Below, in pieces: positions 60,901 to 64,000 of a stretch of 64,000 bases of DNA (positions within the stretch are counted from its first letter, which is position 1; the number at the start of each line of letters is the position of its first letter). The position numbers and the translations under genes were made by a program. The notes under the pieces were generated by a model. That model ran no database searches and was not told where the DNA came from. It saw only the letters and a list, made by a program, of their open reading frames with translations. This stretch comes from Membranipora membranacea (taxonomy: Eukaryota; Bryozoa; Gymnolaemata; Cheilostomatida; Membraniporidae). The stretch spans positions 3,224,001 to 3,288,000 of the forward strand of contig OU612072.1 in assembly GCA_914767715.1 (NCBI GenBank), read 5' to 3'.

Positions 60901-62650
60901 TCCAGAAGAGCTCCGGCTTTGTGAGCCTTACAAACTCTTGGCAAAGTGGAATAATATGGTAAAGTACACAAGATTTGTTTATTGTCAACTTTTCTACCTG
61001 ACACTATTCTACCTCGATGGACTAACCTTTGGGTAGCTTTCCTGTGAGTATGATCATTTCTTCTTTGTTATTATGAGTAGCAGGACCTGATTCTGGTAAG
61101 TACTGATGTATCACCAGCTCACCCGCACTCTCTATAAAACACAACATCAATCATCATACATCTCGATGACCGACTATTACTTGGATTACTAGCAGGTCAG
61201 ATCAACTGGACATGGTATTTTGGCTAGTAAGAGAATTTTATAGATAGTTGTATTGTAGGCATTATCCCGATCCCGAACAGTTACTAGCAGAACCAATAAC
61301 TGATACCTTATAAGAAAAACTCATAGTTAACCCATTAAACATGTCCAAATATGCTCTTCCCTTGAGGAGAATGGCCGTTGTAATAGCTAATTTAAAAAGC
61401 TAGCTAACATTTACTCAGCCTCCTACTTTTTATATATCAGTTAGGCAAAATATCAAGTCATCCCTAAACAGGCTAACTTTTACTTCTCTAGGATTTCCAT
61501 TCCAAATCACATGTTCTTTGAATTACAAAACTTACTTTTGTCGAATATAGTATCGGAGATGACTGGTTGCACTGCTCTCTGGTATTTTCCTGAATCATCA
61601 GGTAAGAAAACCTGGAAACACAACTTTACTGCCATCAGGTTTATGTTGTTTATAGCTGGCTTCTCCATGTGATCAAACCCAGCTGTAAATAATCAGCAAA
61701 TACACCATTAATATCGCCAAGTATGGGGAAATGTAGACAACACTTTGGAGTTATCCCATTGTATTGCACTGTGTCCGGCATTACATCCCTTGGTTTCACA
61801 AATACACCGAAATTATTTTGCTGGTGGAGCCAATTTGTACAATTTAAATTCATGAACATAAAGATACAAGACACTCAGAGTTATGATCTATAAGAGTTAT
61901 AACTTGGTGCAGGGTAGATGAATTTCATGTCATTTACATGTTACACTCCACACCATAATTAAGACTTGGTTCAAGGCCGATGCATTTCATGGCACTTAGT
62001 GCAAATCATTTCTAATGAGGAAAAAAAAAAGAGATGACTTTGGTTGCTATTAAAATTAAATATGTGTTCATCATATGTTATTCTCCATACCACCATAGCT
62101 GTCTGTACTCACTTCTGAATGGGTCGACTCTGATCTGTTGTCTGAGCTGTAAGGCCCCTTTCAGCTCTGATTTCTTCTTACATTGTATTCCCAAGTTGTT
62201 GAACCTACAAATTAGAGCTTATATTAAAACTACTATCGCTTAGGCCATAATTCAAAACTGTTCATAAGCAGGGACCTCGCATATATAAAATATTAGGATC
62301 AATTACATGATATTTCATTGAGAGCGACGCATCATGAAGCCATTGACGTTGACAAAAACAAGAAACTGCAATCGTTGTCTACTATATGATCATCATAGGT
62401 TGGCTGAGCAGCAAAATCTTTGAGTAGCTGTTCATCAAGTTGCACTCAAATTACAATTGTTTTCCTTTTTGGTAGATCAGAGTAACATCTATACTTACTG
62501 TATTCTGTCCAGATTTTGTCTGACTTTTTTAGTACATACTCCCTGTCGACAGTCATTACCGACAAGTGTGTGTGGGTGTGGCTTAGCTCTGTCTTCATCA
62601 TGAGTTACGAGGGATACAACTACTACACACGCACCTGTGTGATTATGTAC
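57904..62650 (-). CDS. Rel/NF-kB transcription factor with activation-type C-terminus, 5' end outside the window
   Basis: Exons seen: 62650-62499, 62204-62113, 61682-61536, 61131-61027, 60690-60448, about 60050-59820, 59595-59430, 59000-58891, 58708-58571 and 58056-57904 (stop). The Rel homology region is clear: VHNHTGACVVVVSLVT, KPHPHTLVGNDC, FNNLGIQCKKKSEL, NLMAVKLCFQVFLPDDSG, QPVISDTIFDKSAGELVI, then the dimerisation half with EEFEVRFWEG, WEGFAQFSQKDIHQSCAVTI and VQFQLRKKTNHAEASDPRKF. The DNA-contact loop (RxRYxCE) must lie in an exon beyond 64000. After the Rel region come a basic stretch (KREASES, NKHMR), a Q/P/G-rich segment and DDFADIDEILK, an acidic-hydrophobic motif like an activation domain. 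The end (TLPATTTSN) has no ankyrin repeats. The join from 60448 to the next exon breaks phase, so a small exon there is missed or the acceptor differs. Such factors bind kB sites as dimers and control immune and developmental genes. Confidence 0.93.
58334..58550. repeat. 40-bp tandem repeat, about 5.5 units
   Basis: Units of exactly 40 bases (GGTTATGTTACCAATGGGAT, ATGCCAGTCAAGGTGGGTGT) start at 58341, 58381, 58421, 58461, 58501 and 58541 with growing divergence. It lies in the last intron of the Rel gene, 20 bases from the donor of the preceding exon. Confidence 0.92.
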
Positions 62651-64000
62651 CTGTATATAGATTAACATAATCAGGTTTATAAACCAATACTTTATATCAC
62701 TTGGCTACTGCAGATTCTAATCTGCTACCTATTACAAAGCTATGTGACTCATAGAATTGGGTATGTGACCAAAGTATTTGTGATACACATCACTGTAGGA
62801 ATAGGGGATGACCTAATGTAGAACAAAGAATAAAATTTGATGGGAATCTTGATGCCGAATGTCAAGTACAGAGGTTACGGATTTATTATAATTGACCAGA
62901 GAGGTCAACTATCAAAATTTAGCCCCCCCCCCCCCTCCCGTGTAATCTGCTAACTAGATTCAAAGTTTATACTGAGATGTTTGTACTACAGCCCAGGCAC
63001 ATACATTTTTATGTTGTACACTGACTACTCTACATACTCAAACTGTTATCTTAAACAGGTTTAATGACTCATCAGAATAGAAAGCAGGAATTCTGTGTAT
63101 CGGATGTCAAATGAATTTTATAGGCCTGCTTTTTTTTAATGAGTCAGATGGTTAGTTTTTAGACCTTACAATTTTTTTCATCAGCGTCCACAGGAGTATC
63201 GTCACACACAACATCATATCGATTGATAAGCTACTTGGAAAAGTGCCAACATCATTGGTTTTCCAAAATGTTTCGCAACAGTTGATTAATTCACAGCTAG
63301 CGGTATCCAATGAACACATACTACTGAAGAGCAACAGCCAATCAACATAGCCAAGCCTCTTGGAAAACCCAATATGTCAATGGAAATACCGATAACAAAT
63401 AGGAAAACCCAAGCTAAGATTTTTAGACTGAGCTCTTGTACAAAGAATGTGGAAAGCTCAGCCTATGTGGCTCGGTCAACGACCAACCTGTAAAGCCCAT
63501 TAATAATCAGCTCGACCTAGTTAGCCTATTGACAATCCTTCTTATCTCTTTTCATGTGTAGCTAAGATATTTGAGTAACATGATTATAATAGGTAGCCTG
63601 CAATTAATTATTACAAGAGAGGAAATGTTGATCCACCCAACACTTATACTTAAATCAATAATAAGTAGGTCATGAGGCTAGGAAAAACCAGTCAATAGGG
63701 AAAATTTCCAATCCCATGACTTGATGTGTCACGCTTTCGCAATTAGGTTAGTTCCTGCTAGGCCGGGGATTTTTGCGTTCCACAGCACAAATAAAACTAA
63801 CTGACAATGGATTTTCATCGCTTTACCAAAACGTCATGTTATTCGATATTGTTTGATTGATAACTCCCCTCACCATACATAACAAGACATTAAGATGATA
63901 GGTGGGAGACCAAAAGGTTTGAAATCTGGGAAAGTTGCTGTGGTATTTTACAGGTGGGAAATCCCATTCCATTATTCAGGATTTTCCCATCTCGCATGTG
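62651..64000. other. Upstream intron or 5' region of the Rel gene; kB-like sites, no exon seen
   Basis: I looked on the minus strand for the first Rel exon (RxRYxCEG) and did not find it, so this is probably intron. It contains a C run (62923-62935) and three kB-like sites: GGGAAAATTTCC at 63698, the palindrome GGGAAATCCC at 63956 and GGATTTTCCC at 63979. Confidence 0.45.

Noticed and set aside
62923-62935. Poly-C run as a regulatory tract
   Set aside because: Homopolymer runs of this kind occur several times in the window (17991-18005, 21260) and carry no specific signal.

Overview
This window is nuclear DNA of an animal. It is AT-rich, its genes are cut by many short GT-AG introns, and it is full of LINE, SINE and MITE copies. 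The gene set fits a non-vertebrate metazoan: a PAPS transporter, a PPT2-type thioesterase, a Rel/NF-kB factor, Ly6/quiver-type proteins, WSC-domain proteins and an NB-ARC STAND NTPase. I cannot name the phylum from the sequence alone. Gene models were assembled by eye from splice signals, reading phase and remembered family motifs. No alignment or search was run.

Layout. 1-2144: 3' part of a non-LTR retrotransposon. 2145-6209: repeats only. 6475-13875 (-): a 13-exon NB-ARC protein with a long all-helical C-terminal half. 14433-15437: another LINE fragment. 17179-23690 (+): an 8-exon PAPS transporter (SLC35B2/PAPST1 type). 25777-26469: LINE fragment. 27766-30730 (-): a 4-exon secreted protein with two WSC domains. 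32153-36243: a palindromic element, a SINE and LINE remnants. 36738-40026 (-): a complete 6-exon PPT2-like lysosomal thioesterase. 41300-51700: a transposon-dense stretch with a minisatellite, a hAT-type MITE with 8-bp target duplications, TA-type MITEs, a LINE with an internal deletion, and a roughly 2.9-kb foldback element with another inverted-repeat element next to it. 53118-56923 (-): two tandem quiver/Ly6-like genes, the second frameshifted. 57904-62650 (-): most of a Rel/NF-kB gene that has an activation-type tail and no ankyrin repeats; its 5' exon lies beyond the window.

There are no operons. The genes look independent, although the NB-ARC protein (candidate immune sensor) and the Rel factor are both immunity-type genes. 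The most notable observations are: the NB-ARC protein with no recognisable effector domain; two independent tandem duplications of 3' splice acceptors in the PAPS transporter, one of which can add 8 residues in frame; a near-identical third exon between otherwise diverged Ly6-type paralogues, which suggests gene conversion; and several well-bounded nonautonomous DNA transposons.
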